This document shows, one piece after another, positions 23,585 through 32,583 of a stretch of DNA of 64,000 nt. The notes below the pieces were generated by a model that ran no database searches, was not told the DNA's origin, and saw only the letters and a list, made by a program, of their open reading frames with translations. Numbering within the stretch: position 1 is the first letter of the stretch; every line of letters begins with the position of its first letter. The DNA is from Gp6-AA40 sp035496255 (lineage in GTDB: Bacteria > Acidobacteriota > Vicinamibacteria > Vicinamibacterales > UBA2999), in assembly GCA_035496255.1 (NCBI GenBank), contig DATJEU010000068.1, positions 1-64,000 of the forward strand, written 5' to 3'. Both the position numbers and the translations under genes were made by a program.

Positions 23585-26002
23585 TCAGTACGACTGCAGC
23601 GCCACTGACGGAGAGATCCTGGCCGCGCGCCATGCCGGCAGCGTCGCGCTGATCACCGACGCCCCCAGCAACAACACACCGACGATGCCATATGTGATGG
23701 CGTCGAGCGGCGATATTTCGAACAGCAGCGTCGAGAGGCCCTGACTGACGAACACTGCGCCGATGAGACCGGCGATCAGTCCCGCGGCGGCGATGCCCAC
23801 CGCCTGTCGCACGATGAGGCTGATGATGCTCGTCCGAGTGGCGCCGACGGCCGATCGCAGGGCAATCTCACGCGTCCGCTCGATGACTCCGCCCGCGAGC
23901 ACGCCATAGATGCCGATGATCGCAAGAATCAACGCGATCACGGCAAAGGTATCGAACGCCGTCATCACGAACCGTTGCCGCGCCGCGGATGCGGCAACGC
24001 GATCACGCATCGTGGCTACACGCACGATCGGCTGGTTCGGATCCACGGCATTAATGGCGCGGCGGACATCCGGTTCGATCGTGGAGGGATCCGCACTGGT
24101 GCGGACCACGATCCACATGGCGCGATCGGCGAAACGCCAGTGCCACTCGGGCATGTAGATCGCGTCCGCCGATGCCGCCGCCAGCGATGACTGCTTCACG
24201 TCGCCGGCGATGCCGACGACCGTATACCAGTTGTCGCCGGCTCCAACCCGCACCTGCCTGCCAATAGGATTGACGTCGCCAAATCGGCGACGTGCAAGCG
24301 ACGCGCTGATCAGTGCGACCGGTTCGCCATTGCGATCGCGTTCGTCGACGTCGCGCCCACTCACGATCGGAATGCTCATCGCCGTCAGATATCCCGGAGT
24401 GATCGCGTATCGGAAGGCGCTCTCGGCCGGATCCGAAAGGCCCGTCACCGTGTTGCGCAATCCCACGCCGTATTCATCCATGTCGCCGCTCAACGGTAGC
24501 TGGCTGGTGAGTCCGACGGCGGCCACTCCGTTGACCTCCTGCAGCGTCGATTGGACGCGATCGAAAAAGCGCCGTACCTCATCGTCGCCGCGGAACTGCG
24601 GGCCCGACGTCTGCACCTGCAGCGTGAGCACGCCTTCTGGACGGAAGCCGGCCGACACCGATAACAGACGCTCGACGGAGCGCAGGAGCAGGCCGGCGCC
24701 GACGAGCAGCACCAGAGCGAGGGCGACTTCGGCGGTGGCGAACACACTGCGCAGGCGATGAGGCCTGGTGATCACGCGTGATGCCGCCGGCGTGGCCGAC
24801 GCCCGGCGCCAGAGCCACACCGCCGGAACGCAGCTGGTGAGCACGCCGATGCTGGCCGTGAGTACGGCGGCAAAGGCGAGAGCGATCGAATCCAGGTGAA
24901 TGGCGCTTGCGCGCGGCAAGGAAACGCCGTCCATGCTGACCAGCGCGTCTACCATTGCATAGGCGACGGTCATGCCCAGTACGCCGCCGGCGATGGACAG
25001 CAACAGTCCTTCGGTCAGGAGCGGCGTGATCAACTGCATCCGAGGTGCACCGAGCGCTGTGCGGGTCTCCAACTCGGCTCGCCGTTCATTGCCGCGCGCC
25101 AGCATCAGATTCATGACATTCACGGCGGCAATCAGCAAGAGCAGCAAGGTGGCGATTGTCACCTCCCGGAGGGCTGGCTTGACGTTGGCGGTCACCTGAT
25201 CCTGCATCGATGTGACGATCAGGCCGCCGCTCAGCGACGCCCAGTCGGGGCGCGCGAACGCCGCCAGCGGCGTCGCGGCAATCGATGTCAGCTCGTGTCT
25301 CAGGGCATCCACATCGCTCTCTGGCTGGAGCCGTGCGAGCATCTGCAGGTTGTGTCCCCACTCGCGGCCCTGCAGCGGGAGCGACGGGTCGTCTCGCAGC
25401 GGTCGCCAGATTCGCGCTGCCGGATTCCACACGTTCTCGAAGGTGTCTCCCATGACCCCCACGATCGTGACCGCTGCTCCATCGAGTCTGACGGTGCGGC
25501 CTACGATCGTCGGGTCACCACCCAGCCGGCGGCGCCACAGGCCGCTTGAAATGATGGCGATCGGTGCGGCTCCAGGCACATCGTCGCTGGCCACGAAATC
25601 CCGGCCGAGTGCCGGCTCTACGCCGAGCACTCGGAAGTAATCGGCGCTGACGCTCTGACCATCGAGACGTTCGGCGTCGCCGACTCCGGATAGCGTCGGC
25701 TGCCACGACCGCGTGACGGCGGCGCGCGCGATCGCTCGGCTGCGCGCCATGATTTCCCGGAAGGTGCCGAAGGTGACGTCGAGCGCCGTGCCGGTGTCGC
25801 GGCTGGTATCGGCAACCGTCACCAGCCGACTCGCGTTCGGGTACGGAACCGCCTCCAGGAGAACAGGGCGCACGGTGCTGAACATTGCTGTGCTCGCACC
25901 GATGCCGAGCGCAAGCGTCACGACCGTGACCGCGGCAAAGCCGGGTGAGTGGCACAGTCGCCGAGCGGCGCGGCGGACTTCAGTCGCGAGCGACTCCATC
26001 AT
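23585..26002 (-). CDS. ADOP-type MacB/FtsX permease
   Basis: An 805-aa permease of the acidobacterial duplicated orphan permease type. The first membrane helix (T-V-V-T-L-A-L-G-I-G-A-S-T-A-M-F) is followed by a large periplasmic MacB-like core, FtsX helices near 280-400, a second core, and C-terminal FtsX helices (I-A-L-I-L-A-I-I-G-I-Y-G-V-L-A, with R-E-I-A-L-R-S-A-V-G-A). ADOPs lack an adjacent ATPase, as here. They are much expanded in Acidobacteria and presumably act in macromolecule or peptide export or lipid handling. Two ATGs lie in tandem (26002 and 25999); an AGAG is better spaced for the second. Confidence 0.9.
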   Translation of the reverse strand: MMESLATEVRRAARRLCHSPGFAAVTVVTLALGIGASTAMFSTVRPVLLEAVPYPNASRLVTVADTSRDTGTALDVTFGTFREIMARSRAIARAAVTRSWQPTLSGVGDAERLDGQSVSADYFRVLGVEPALGRDFVASDDVPGAAPIAIISSGLWRRRLGGDPTIVGRTVRLDGAAVTIVGVMGDTFENVWNPAARIWRPLRDDPSLPLQGREWGHNLQMLARLQPESDVDALRHELTSIAATPLAAFARPDWASLSGGLIVTSMQDQVTANVKPALREVTIATLLLLLIAAVNVMNLMLARGNERRAELETRTALGAPRMQLITPLLTEGLLLSIAGGVLGMTVAYAMVDALVSMDGVSLPRASAIHLDSIALAFAAVLTASIGVLTSCVPAVWLWRRASATPAASRVITRPHRLRSVFATAEVALALVLLVGAGLLLRSVERLLSVSAGFRPEGVLTLQVQTSGPQFRGDDEVRRFFDRVQSTLQEVNGVAAVGLTSQLPLSGDMDEYGVGLRNTVTGLSDPAESAFRYAITPGYLTAMSIPIVSGRDVDERDRNGEPVALISASLARRRFGDVNPIGRQVRVGAGDNWYTVVGIAGDVKQSSLAAASADAIYMPEWHWRFADRAMWIVVRTSADPSTIEPDVRRAINAVDPNQPIVRVATMRDRVAASAARQRFVMTAFDTFAVIALILAIIGIYGVLAGGVIERTREIALRSAVGATRTSIISLIVRQAVGIAAAGLIAGLIGAVFVSQGLSTLLFEISPLDAITYGIVGVLLLGASVISATLPAWRAARISPSVALQSY

Positions 26003-26204
26003 GCGGCTCTCAGGTTAAGAACTCTCATTGGCGACATGTGATAGCGGCCGAAGGTCAAAGGACATGCCACGACGTGAGCATTCGCTTGGTGTGGCTAGAG
26101 GCCGCCAGCTTGCTGTTCCAGCGGCGATGCGCGCCGGTGTCTGTTCGGATTCGGGACGTGATAGTTCGCCAGCGCACACGCTTCGTGTCAGCCCGGCTTC
26201 GCGA

Positions 26205-26230
26205 GGGCGCGGCTGAAGACCCGCCCCTAC
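26205..26230 (-). repeat. Imperfect REP-like element (family A, minus orientation)
   Basis: On the minus strand this reads GTAGGGGCGGGTCTTCAG followed by an imperfect right arm. It lies just after the stop of the ABC exporter subunit and before the ADOP gene. The rest of the 235-nt spacer shows no gene. Confidence 0.55.
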
Positions 26231-26237
26231 GAACTAG

Positions 26238-28148
26238 CTACGCGTTCGCGACCTGTGGCCGGCCGGCGAACTGGCTGTGGTAGAGCGCGGCGTAATGTCC
26301 CTTGGCCGCGAGCAGATCATGATGGTTGCCGCGCTCGACGATCCGCCCGCCTTCGAGCATGAGAATCGTGTCGGCATTCCGGATGGTCGACAGGCGATGC
26401 GCGATGACGAAGGTCGTGCGGCCGCGCATCAATCGCGCCATCGCCTCCTGAATCAGGATCTCGGTGCGCGTGTCGACGCTGCTCGTCGCCTCGTCAAGGA
26501 TCAGGATCGCCGGATCGGCAAGGAACGCGCGGGCGATCGTCAGCAGCTGCTTCTGCCCTTGTGACAGGTTGCTGGCTTCTTCGTTGATCAGCGTCTCGTA
26601 GTTCTCCGGCAGCGTGCGGATGAAGTGATCGGCCTGCGCCATCTGCGCCGCGTGCACAATCGCGTCTTCATTCGCGCCCTCGCGGCCGTAGGCGATGTTC
26701 TCGCGGATCGTTCCGGAAAAGAGCCACGTGTCCTGCAGGACCATGCCGAAGAGCCGCCGCAGCGCGCCGCGCTTCATGTCGCGGATGTCGACGCCGTCCA
26801 CACGAATCGCGCCACTCTCGACGTCGTAGAACCGCATCAACAGATTCACCAGCGTCGTCTTGCCGGCCCCGGTCGGACCGACGATGGCGATCGTCTGTCC
26901 CGGCGCGACGTCGAGCGACAGGTCGTCGATCAGCGGTACGTCGGTCTTGTAGCGGAAGCCCACGTGGTCGAACTGCACGGCACCGCGCGGCCGCTCGATC
27001 GTCACGGCATTGGTGGCTTCGGCCACTTCCTCGGGTTCGTCGAGCAGTTCGAACACCCGCTCGGCCGCGACGATGGTGAGCTGGATCATGTTGGCGATGC
27101 CGCTCAACTGCGTGATCGGCATCGAGAACTGGCGTCCGTACTGGATGAACGCCTGCACGTCGCCGATCGGCAGCGATTGCCGCGTGACCAGTACGCCGCC
27201 GATCACCGCGATGAGCACGAAGCCGATGTTGCCGACGAACATCATCATCGGAAAGATGATGCCGGTGACGAACTGCGCGCGCCACGCACCATCGTAGTAC
27301 TGCGAGTTGAGCGCCTCGAACGTCGCGACCGACTTCGCCTCATGACCAAACGCGGTCACGATCGTGTGCCCGGCGTACATCTCCGCGACGTGACCGTTGA
27401 GACCACCGAGCGCCATCTGCTGCTGCATGAAGAACTTCTGCGAGCGCCTGGCGATGCGCGCCACGATCACGATGCTCAGGGGCAGCGTCAGCACGATCGC
27501 GACCGTCAGAATCCAACTGATGGTCAGCATCATGACGACGACGCCAATCAGCGTGAGCACGGACGTCAACAACTGCGTGAGGTTCTGCTGCAGGGTGCCG
27601 CTGATGCTGTCGAGATCGTTGACCGCGCGGCTCATCAGCTCGCCGTGCGTGCGCGAGTCGAAGAACCTCAGCGGCAGCCGATCGAACTTCGCTTCGACCT
27701 CGCGCCGCAGCGCGTACACCGTCCGCTGTGCGATCCCCGCCATCAGGAACTGCATCAGATAGTTGAACGCGTTGCCGACGATGTAGAGGCCGACCAGCAG
27801 CATCAGCATCCGGCCGACGTAGCCGAAGTCGATGCTCGCGCCGGGAGCATTCGCGGCCTTTGCGAGATAGCCCTCGAAGATCTTCGTCGTCACCATGCCG
27901 AGGAGCTTCGGCCCGACGACCTGGAAGACGGTGCCCAGCGCCCCGGCGATGATCACGACGATGAGGGCGCCCTGGTGCGGCCGAAGGTAGCCGGCAAGAC
28001 GGCGCAAGGTGACTTTGAAGTTCTTGGCCTTTTGTTTCGGCACGCCGATGCCGCCGATCGGGCGGTTGCCGAACAACGGCGGCGGCGTCCGCGGCGGCGT
28101 GCCGCCTGGACCCGCGGGTGGCCCCGATCTGCCCGGTGCGGTGCTCAT
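26238..28148 (-). CDS. ABC exporter half-transporter with canonical ATP site
   Basis: A 636-aa type IV ABC exporter half: a glycine/proline-rich N-terminal tail, six membrane helices (about 70-370), then the nucleotide-binding domain. The Walker A motif is G-P-T-G-A-G-K-T-T, the signature is L-S-Q-G-Q and the Walker B is I-L-I-L-D-E with the catalytic Glu. L-S-Q-G-Q-K-Q-L-L-T-I-A-R-A-F is very close to the TM288-type subunit of heterodimeric exporters. It should export lipids, peptides or drugs with the partner at 28145-29923, which it overlaps by 4 nt. Confidence 0.9.
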   Translation of the reverse strand: MSTAPGRSGPPAGPGGTPPRTPPPLFGNRPIGGIGVPKQKAKNFKVTLRRLAGYLRPHQGALIVVIIAGALGTVFQVVGPKLLGMVTTKIFEGYLAKAANAPGASIDFGYVGRMLMLLVGLYIVGNAFNYLMQFLMAGIAQRTVYALRREVEAKFDRLPLRFFDSRTHGELMSRAVNDLDSISGTLQQNLTQLLTSVLTLIGVVVMMLTISWILTVAIVLTLPLSIVIVARIARRSQKFFMQQQMALGGLNGHVAEMYAGHTIVTAFGHEAKSVATFEALNSQYYDGAWRAQFVTGIIFPMMMFVGNIGFVLIAVIGGVLVTRQSLPIGDVQAFIQYGRQFSMPITQLSGIANMIQLTIVAAERVFELLDEPEEVAEATNAVTIERPRGAVQFDHVGFRYKTDVPLIDDLSLDVAPGQTIAIVGPTGAGKTTLVNLLMRFYDVESGAIRVDGVDIRDMKRGALRRLFGMVLQDTWLFSGTIRENIAYGREGANEDAIVHAAQMAQADHFIRTLPENYETLINEEASNLSQGQKQLLTIARAFLADPAILILDEATSSVDTRTEILIQEAMARLMRGRTTFVIAHRLSTIRNADTILMLEGGRIVERGNHHDLLAAKGHYAALYHSQFAGRPQVANA

Positions 28149-29923
28149 GCGACCTCGTCGAGCGAGACCTGGGAGGCGACGATCTCGCGATAGACCGGGC
28201 TCGACTTCAACAGCTCGGTGTGCGTGCCCATGCCGACCACCCGACCGTTGTCGAGCACGATGATGCGGTCGGCGGTGATGACCGTGCTGATGCGCTGGGC
28301 GACGATGAAGACCGTGGCACCGGCGGTTTCATTACGCAGCGCCGCGCGCAGGCGCGCGTCGGTGACGAAGTCGAGCGCGGAAAAGCTGTCGTCGAAGACG
28401 TACACGTCCGGCTTGCGGACGATCGCCCTGGCGATGGCCAGCCGCTGCTTCTGCCCGCCCGACAGGTTGATGCCACCCTGGGCGATCGGCGAGTCGAATT
28501 TCTCGGGCATCGCGTCGATGAACTCGATTGCCTGCGCGATCGTGGCCGCGTGCCGCACTTCGTCGTCGGTCGCCTCGCCGCGGCCGTACCGGATGTTGGC
28601 GGCAACCGTGCCGCTGAAGAGCACGGCCCGCTGCGGAACGAAGCCGATTCGCGCGCGCAGTTCGGCTTGCGGCACGTCGCGCACGTCGACGCCGTCGATC
28701 AGCACACGGCCGCCGTTGACGTCGTAGAACCGTGGAATCAGGCCGGCTAAGGTCGACTTGCCCGAGCCGGTGCCGCCGATGATCGCGGTCACCTCGCCGG
28801 GGTTGGCGACGAACGACACGCCCGAGAGCGCCGGCTCCTCGGCGCCGTGATACTGGAACGTCACGTTGTCGAATTCGACGCGACCGGCAGACGCGCCTGC
28901 GGGTTCGGCGGAGCTGCTATGCGGATCCCGCCCTGCGCGGCCGCGCGGCGCGGGAGCCGCACCGGCAGGATCGGCGACCTCCGGCTCGAGATCGAGCACC
29001 TCGTTGATGCGCGTGGCCGATGCCGCCGCGCGGGGCAGCATCACGAACACCGCGGTGACCATGAACACCGCGAACAGGATCTGCATCGCGTACTGGAGCG
29101 ACGAGATCATCGCTCCGAACGGCATCAGCCCCTGATCGATGCGGTGGCTGCCCACCCAGATGATCGCGAGGTTCGTGAAGTTGAGCATCACGAACAGTGC
29201 CGGCATCAGGACGGCCATCAGCCGGTTGACCGTCATCGCCGTGTTCGTCGCGTCAAGGTTCGCCGCATCGAACCGCTGCCGCTGGCGCGTGCCGCGATCG
29301 AACGCGCGGATGACGCGCACGCCACTGAGCCCTTCACCGAGCACCAGGTTGAGACGATCGATCTTCGACTGCATGGCGGTCGAGAGCGGCACCGCGGCGC
29401 GCATGATCACGATGAAGATCACCGCCATGATCGGGATCACGCCGATGAGCACCCAGGCGAGCTGGGCGTCCTGCGACAGCGCCAGAATCACGCCGCCGGC
29501 CGCCATCATCGGCGCCGTGATCACCATCGTCATCAGCATGATCAGCATCTGCTGGACCTGCGTCGTGTCGTTGGTGGTTCGCGTCATCAGCGAGGCGGCG
29601 CCGAAGCGATCGAACTGGTGAATCGAGAGGTGCGACGCGCGGGTGAAGATGGCGCCGCGCAGCGTCCGCCCGAACCCGGTGGCCACCCTGGAGGAGCAGT
29701 AGCTGCCGGCGACGGCGCACGCGGTTGCCAGCATCGACAGCAGCAGCATGAGTCCGCCGATCGACAGGATCCTGGCCTGATCGCCGCGGACGATGCCGTC
29801 GTCGACGATGTTCGCCATCAGGCGGGGCGGCAGCAGCGCGCCGACGGCCTGCGCGAGTGCGAGGACGAGGACGAGAGCGGCGTACCCACGATACGGACGG
29901 AGGAATCGCGTCAGCTTCAGCAT
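28145..29923 (-). CDS. ABC exporter half-transporter with degenerate ATP site
   Basis: A 592-aa ABC exporter half. Six membrane helices (about 15-305) precede the nucleotide-binding domain: Walker A G-G-T-G-S-G-K-S-T, signature L-S-G-G-Q-K-Q-R and Walker B V-Y-V-F-D-D-S. Here Asp replaces the catalytic Glu, as in TM287-type subunits, so one of the two composite sites should be slow or inactive. The ATGA overlap with the partner gene supports a fixed heterodimer. A TATGCT -10 candidate (29950-29955, minus strand) lies upstream. Confidence 0.9.
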   Translation of the reverse strand: MLKLTRFLRPYRGYAALVLVLALAQAVGALLPPRLMANIVDDGIVRGDQARILSIGGLMLLLSMLATACAVAGSYCSSRVATGFGRTLRGAIFTRASHLSIHQFDRFGAASLMTRTTNDTTQVQQMLIMLMTMVITAPMMAAGGVILALSQDAQLAWVLIGVIPIMAVIFIVIMRAAVPLSTAMQSKIDRLNLVLGEGLSGVRVIRAFDRGTRQRQRFDAANLDATNTAMTVNRLMAVLMPALFVMLNFTNLAIIWVGSHRIDQGLMPFGAMISSLQYAMQILFAVFMVTAVFVMLPRAAASATRINEVLDLEPEVADPAGAAPAPRGRAGRDPHSSSAEPAGASAGRVEFDNVTFQYHGAEEPALSGVSFVANPGEVTAIIGGTGSGKSTLAGLIPRFYDVNGGRVLIDGVDVRDVPQAELRARIGFVPQRAVLFSGTVAANIRYGRGEATDDEVRHAATIAQAIEFIDAMPEKFDSPIAQGGINLSGGQKQRLAIARAIVRKPDVYVFDDSFSALDFVTDARLRAALRNETAGATVFIVAQRISTVITADRIIVLDNGRVVGMGTHTELLKSSPVYREIVASQVSLDEVA

Positions 29924-30322
29924 GGGTTTTGTTGGGAAGGGCTAAAGGTAGCATAGCTAAGTGAACCAGGCTGCCACGCGTCACCTCGTCACGCTGCTCG
30001 CGCCGTTCCCCCGCTGAGCGCGCGCGTCGTCGAAGCCTGGATGCGATCACGTCGGTCCTGCCGGCCGCTTCCTGACAACGCCGATCACGTAAGGGCCCCG
30101 GGAGAGTACGGCGGCCGGCATACCCGATCGCCGATCGCAACGGCCGGTGGTGGATACGGAAGAATGCGCGTTCTGATCGTACAGAGCGACCGGAGCCAGC
30201 CGCCTCACGAGTGCCAGCCGGAAGCGTGCGCCGCGCGTCTAAGCCGGTGCAGCCTGCCAGCCGGATGACGCAGATTCGCTGTAGGATCCGGGCGCCTGCC
30301 AACATTGCATCGAGAGGAGCCT
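29924..30322. other. Divergent spacer of about 400 nt
   Basis: The spacer lies between the ABC exporter operon (-) and the VWA gene (+). It holds a -10 candidate for each side: TATGCT at 29950-29955 on the minus strand and TAGGAT at 30282-30287 on the plus strand. A short plus-strand frame near 30163 starts M-R-V-L-I-V-Q-S-D, like a response-regulator N-terminus, but loses any likeness at once. I see no convincing gene. Confidence 0.4.
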
Positions 30323-31210
30323 ATGCGGCCGATGGTTCGTGTTCTCGCGACAATCGTTGCGCTCACCGCGATCGGTTCACCCGCCTTCGCCCAGAAGCAG
30401 GTGCAGTTGCTGACCATGGTGTCCGATCCCAACGGCGGTGAGGTCAGCACGCTCGAACCGAAAGACGTGCACGTCTTCGAAAACGGGCAGCCGGTCACCG
30501 TCACCAAGGTCGAACCGATGCAGCGCGTGGCGAAGGTGCAGATCCTGATCGACGAGGGATCGGGGATGCCGTCGGAAAGCATCGGCGATCTGCGCAAGGC
30601 CGTCGGCGGCCTGATTGCCGCGATTCCTCCCGGCGTCGAAACGACGCTGGTGACGACGGCGCCGCAGCCGCGCTTCCTGGAGAAGGCGACGACCGATCAC
30701 GACAAGCTGGTACAGGCAGTCAGCCGCCTTGCGCCAGACCAGGGCGTGGGGCACTTCGTCGACTCGCTGCTCGAAGCGGTGGAGCGCATCGACAAGGACC
30801 CGAACAAGGACGCGGTATACACGATCGTCACGCTCGGCACCACGTCCGGCGACGGCGACGCGCGCCAGGCCGACGTCAACAAGATCGTCGATCGCGTCCG
30901 CGCCCGGCAGACGGTCATCTACGCCGTCGTCTACAACAAGATCGGCTCGTCGGCGAGTTCCGGATCGATTCAGCTCGACCTGGCCCAGGCACTCGGCCCG
31001 GGGACCGGCGGCCGCGCTGAAATCATCAACATCCCGAACCGCCTGCTGACGCTGCTGCCGGAGATCGGCGCGCAGATGGCGAAGACGCTGGGACCCGGTG
31101 CGAAGCAATTTCGGATCACCGTGGACCGCAGCAGCGCCGGTGCACTCGGGGCGATGTCGCTGAGCGTCGACGGCAAGGCCGCGAGCAACGTCAGGATAGA
31201 GCGGAAATAG
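30323..31210 (+). CDS. Secreted VWA-like protein with degenerate metal site
   Basis: A 295-aa exported protein with a signal peptide ending near S-P-A-F-A-Q. It then follows the acidobacterial VWFA pattern: L-E-P-K-D-V-H-V-F-E-N-G-Q-P-V-T-V, then V-Q-I-L-I-D-E-G-S-G-M. The DxSxS metal (MIDAS) motif is replaced by D-E-G-S-G, so metal-dependent adhesion is doubtful. AGAGGAG precedes ATG 30323 closely (3 nt); ATG 30332 is possible. A TAGGAT -10 candidate lies at 30282-30287. Its 3' end overlaps the convergent FabH gene by 20 nt. Confidence 0.75.
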   Translation: MRPMVRVLATIVALTAIGSPAFAQKQVQLLTMVSDPNGGEVSTLEPKDVHVFENGQPVTVTKVEPMQRVAKVQILIDEGSGMPSESIGDLRKAVGGLIAAIPPGVETTLVTTAPQPRFLEKATTDHDKLVQAVSRLAPDQGVGHFVDSLLEAVERIDKDPNKDAVYTIVTLGTTSGDGDARQADVNKIVDRVRARQTVIYAVVYNKIGSSASSGSIQLDLAQALGPGTGGRAEIINIPNRLLTLLPEIGAQMAKTLGPGAKQFRITVDRSSAGALGAMSLSVDGKAASNVRIERK

Positions 31211-32306
31211 CGAGACCGGCCGAGGACCGCGAGGCCGCGCCGCTCTTGTGGGCGCGGATCTCGTTGACCAGATCCAGGGCGCTGCGCGTGCACCGTGGCA
31301 GCGCCGCCTCGCTTACCGCAATCGGCGTCACCCGATCGCCCCAGCGCACCAGGTGTGCGCAGACGGTCAGCCCCGCACCAAAGGCCGGCATCAGGATCAG
31401 CGCGCCGGGCCGTACCCGTCCTTCGTGAATCGCCTCCGTGAGTGCCACCGGCACCGTGGCCGCGCTCATGTTGCCGTAGCGCTGCACGGTGAGCATCACC
31501 TTGTCCATCGGGATGCCGGTTCGACTCACCACCGCATCGATGATCCGCAGGTTGGCCTGGTGCGGTACCACGAGGTCGATCTCCTCCGGACGGACGCCGC
31601 ACTTCGCGAGCACGGCGGCGCTCGCCTGCGTCATCCCGTGGACCGCGCGCTTGAAGATCTCCTGGCCGTCGAAGTCCCACTCGGTGTTGCCGAAGACGAC
31701 GCCGCGATTCGCGTAGGCGCATCCCATGCCGCGCACGCGCAGCGTATGGCGGGCTTCGGCGATGCATCCCAGTTGCTCGCCGAGCACACCTTCCTCGCGC
31801 TCACTGGCCTGGACGACGACGGCCGCACAACCGTCGCCAAACAGAACCGCGACGTTGCGGTTCTCCCAATCGATGTACGGCGAAATCAGTTCAACCCCGA
31901 TCACCACCGCGGTGCGGACGGTGCCGATGCGGATCATCGCCGACGCCGTCGACAATCCATACAGGAAGGATGTGCACGCGGTGTTCAGATCGATCGCGGC
32001 GGCGCCTCGGGCGCCGAGCGCCGCCTGGACCCCCGAGGCGGAGTTCGGCACCTGCTCGTCGTTGCTGCAGCTGCCGTAGATGATCAGGTCGACGTCCGCC
32101 GCCTCGAGGCCGGCGCACGCGAGCGCCCGCCGCGCCGCGACCTCGGCCATGGCCGTCGCCGACACGTGCGAGATCCGCCGTTCCCGCATGCCGGTGCGGG
32201 TCACGATCCATTCGTCGCTGGTGTCGAGGAACGTGGAAAGGTCGTCGTTCGAAAGCACCGCCGGTGGCATGGCGGCGCCCCATCCGGTGATCGCAGCGTA
32301 GGTCAT
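31191..32306 (-). CDS. Beta-ketoacyl-ACP synthase III-like (FabH family)
   Basis: A 371-aa thiolase-fold condensing enzyme. The catalytic Cys lies in N-T-A-C-T-S-F (about residue 114), the His in V-P-H-Q-A-N (about 255) and the Asn in Y-G-N-M-S-A (about 285). FabH joins acetyl-CoA or a branched acyl-CoA to malonyl-ACP to start fatty acids. The protein carries about 45 extra C-terminal residues after the normal end (F-G-A-G-L-T-V-C-A), so a specialised KAS III is possible. No other fatty-acid genes are adjacent. A TATACT -10 (32322-32327) lies 15 nt before the ATG, and no Shine-Dalgarno is seen. Confidence 0.85.
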   Translation of the reverse strand: MTYAAITGWGAAMPPAVLSNDDLSTFLDTSDEWIVTRTGMRERRISHVSATAMAEVAARRALACAGLEAADVDLIIYGSCSNDEQVPNSASGVQAALGARGAAAIDLNTACTSFLYGLSTASAMIRIGTVRTAVVIGVELISPYIDWENRNVAVLFGDGCAAVVVQASEREEGVLGEQLGCIAEARHTLRVRGMGCAYANRGVVFGNTEWDFDGQEIFKRAVHGMTQASAAVLAKCGVRPEEIDLVVPHQANLRIIDAVVSRTGIPMDKVMLTVQRYGNMSAATVPVALTEAIHEGRVRPGALILMPAFGAGLTVCAHLVRWGDRVTPIAVSEAALPRCTRSALDLVNEIRAHKSGAASRSSAGLAISALS

Positions 32307-32583
32307 TGAGGAGCCGGACCGAGTATATGCTCCGTGGGCGGCGGCGCGGCTCCGAACAGCAGGCGTCCCACGCGCGGACGCCGCCGTGGCTGGCGGCGCG
32401 AAGACCCTGCTGAAATGGCCCGCCTTTCAGCGGCACAGAACCGCACCCCTGGCCCGCGTATTGCCGAGCGATTCGCATGCCTCGCCTGCTGCGATCCAAT
32501 ATCGATCGCGCGTGTGAGCGACATTCGGTCGTGGCCGTCGTCCAACGTCGTCTCCGTCGTGGCGTCTTTTGTCCAGGCGTCAA
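32307..32583. other. Spacer with fabH-like promoter and CGTCGTGG-type repeats
   Basis: The minus-strand -10 TATACT (32322-32327) for the FabH-like gene lies here. Near 32535-32570 the plus strand carries repeated CGTCGT/CGTCGTGGCGTC words downstream of the fkbM stop. Similar words occur near 12903-12965 and 51283-51305. No gene is seen. Confidence 0.4.

Noticed and set aside
28847..29956. A 369-codon plus-strand frame opposite the ABC exporter.
   Set aside because: Composition is dominated by Arg, His and Asp with no domain; the opposite strand has clear ABC motifs.
30163..30268. A short frame beginning like a response regulator (M-R-V-L-I-V).
   Set aside because: Likeness ends after about ten residues, and no phospho-Asp or later motif follows in any frame.
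32450..32465. A GG-N10-GC pattern resembling a sigma-54 promoter (TGGCCCGCGTATTGCC) on the plus strand.
   Set aside because: It points toward the 3' end of the minus-strand fkbM gene, with no plus-strand gene downstream, and such patterns are expected by chance in GC-rich DNA.
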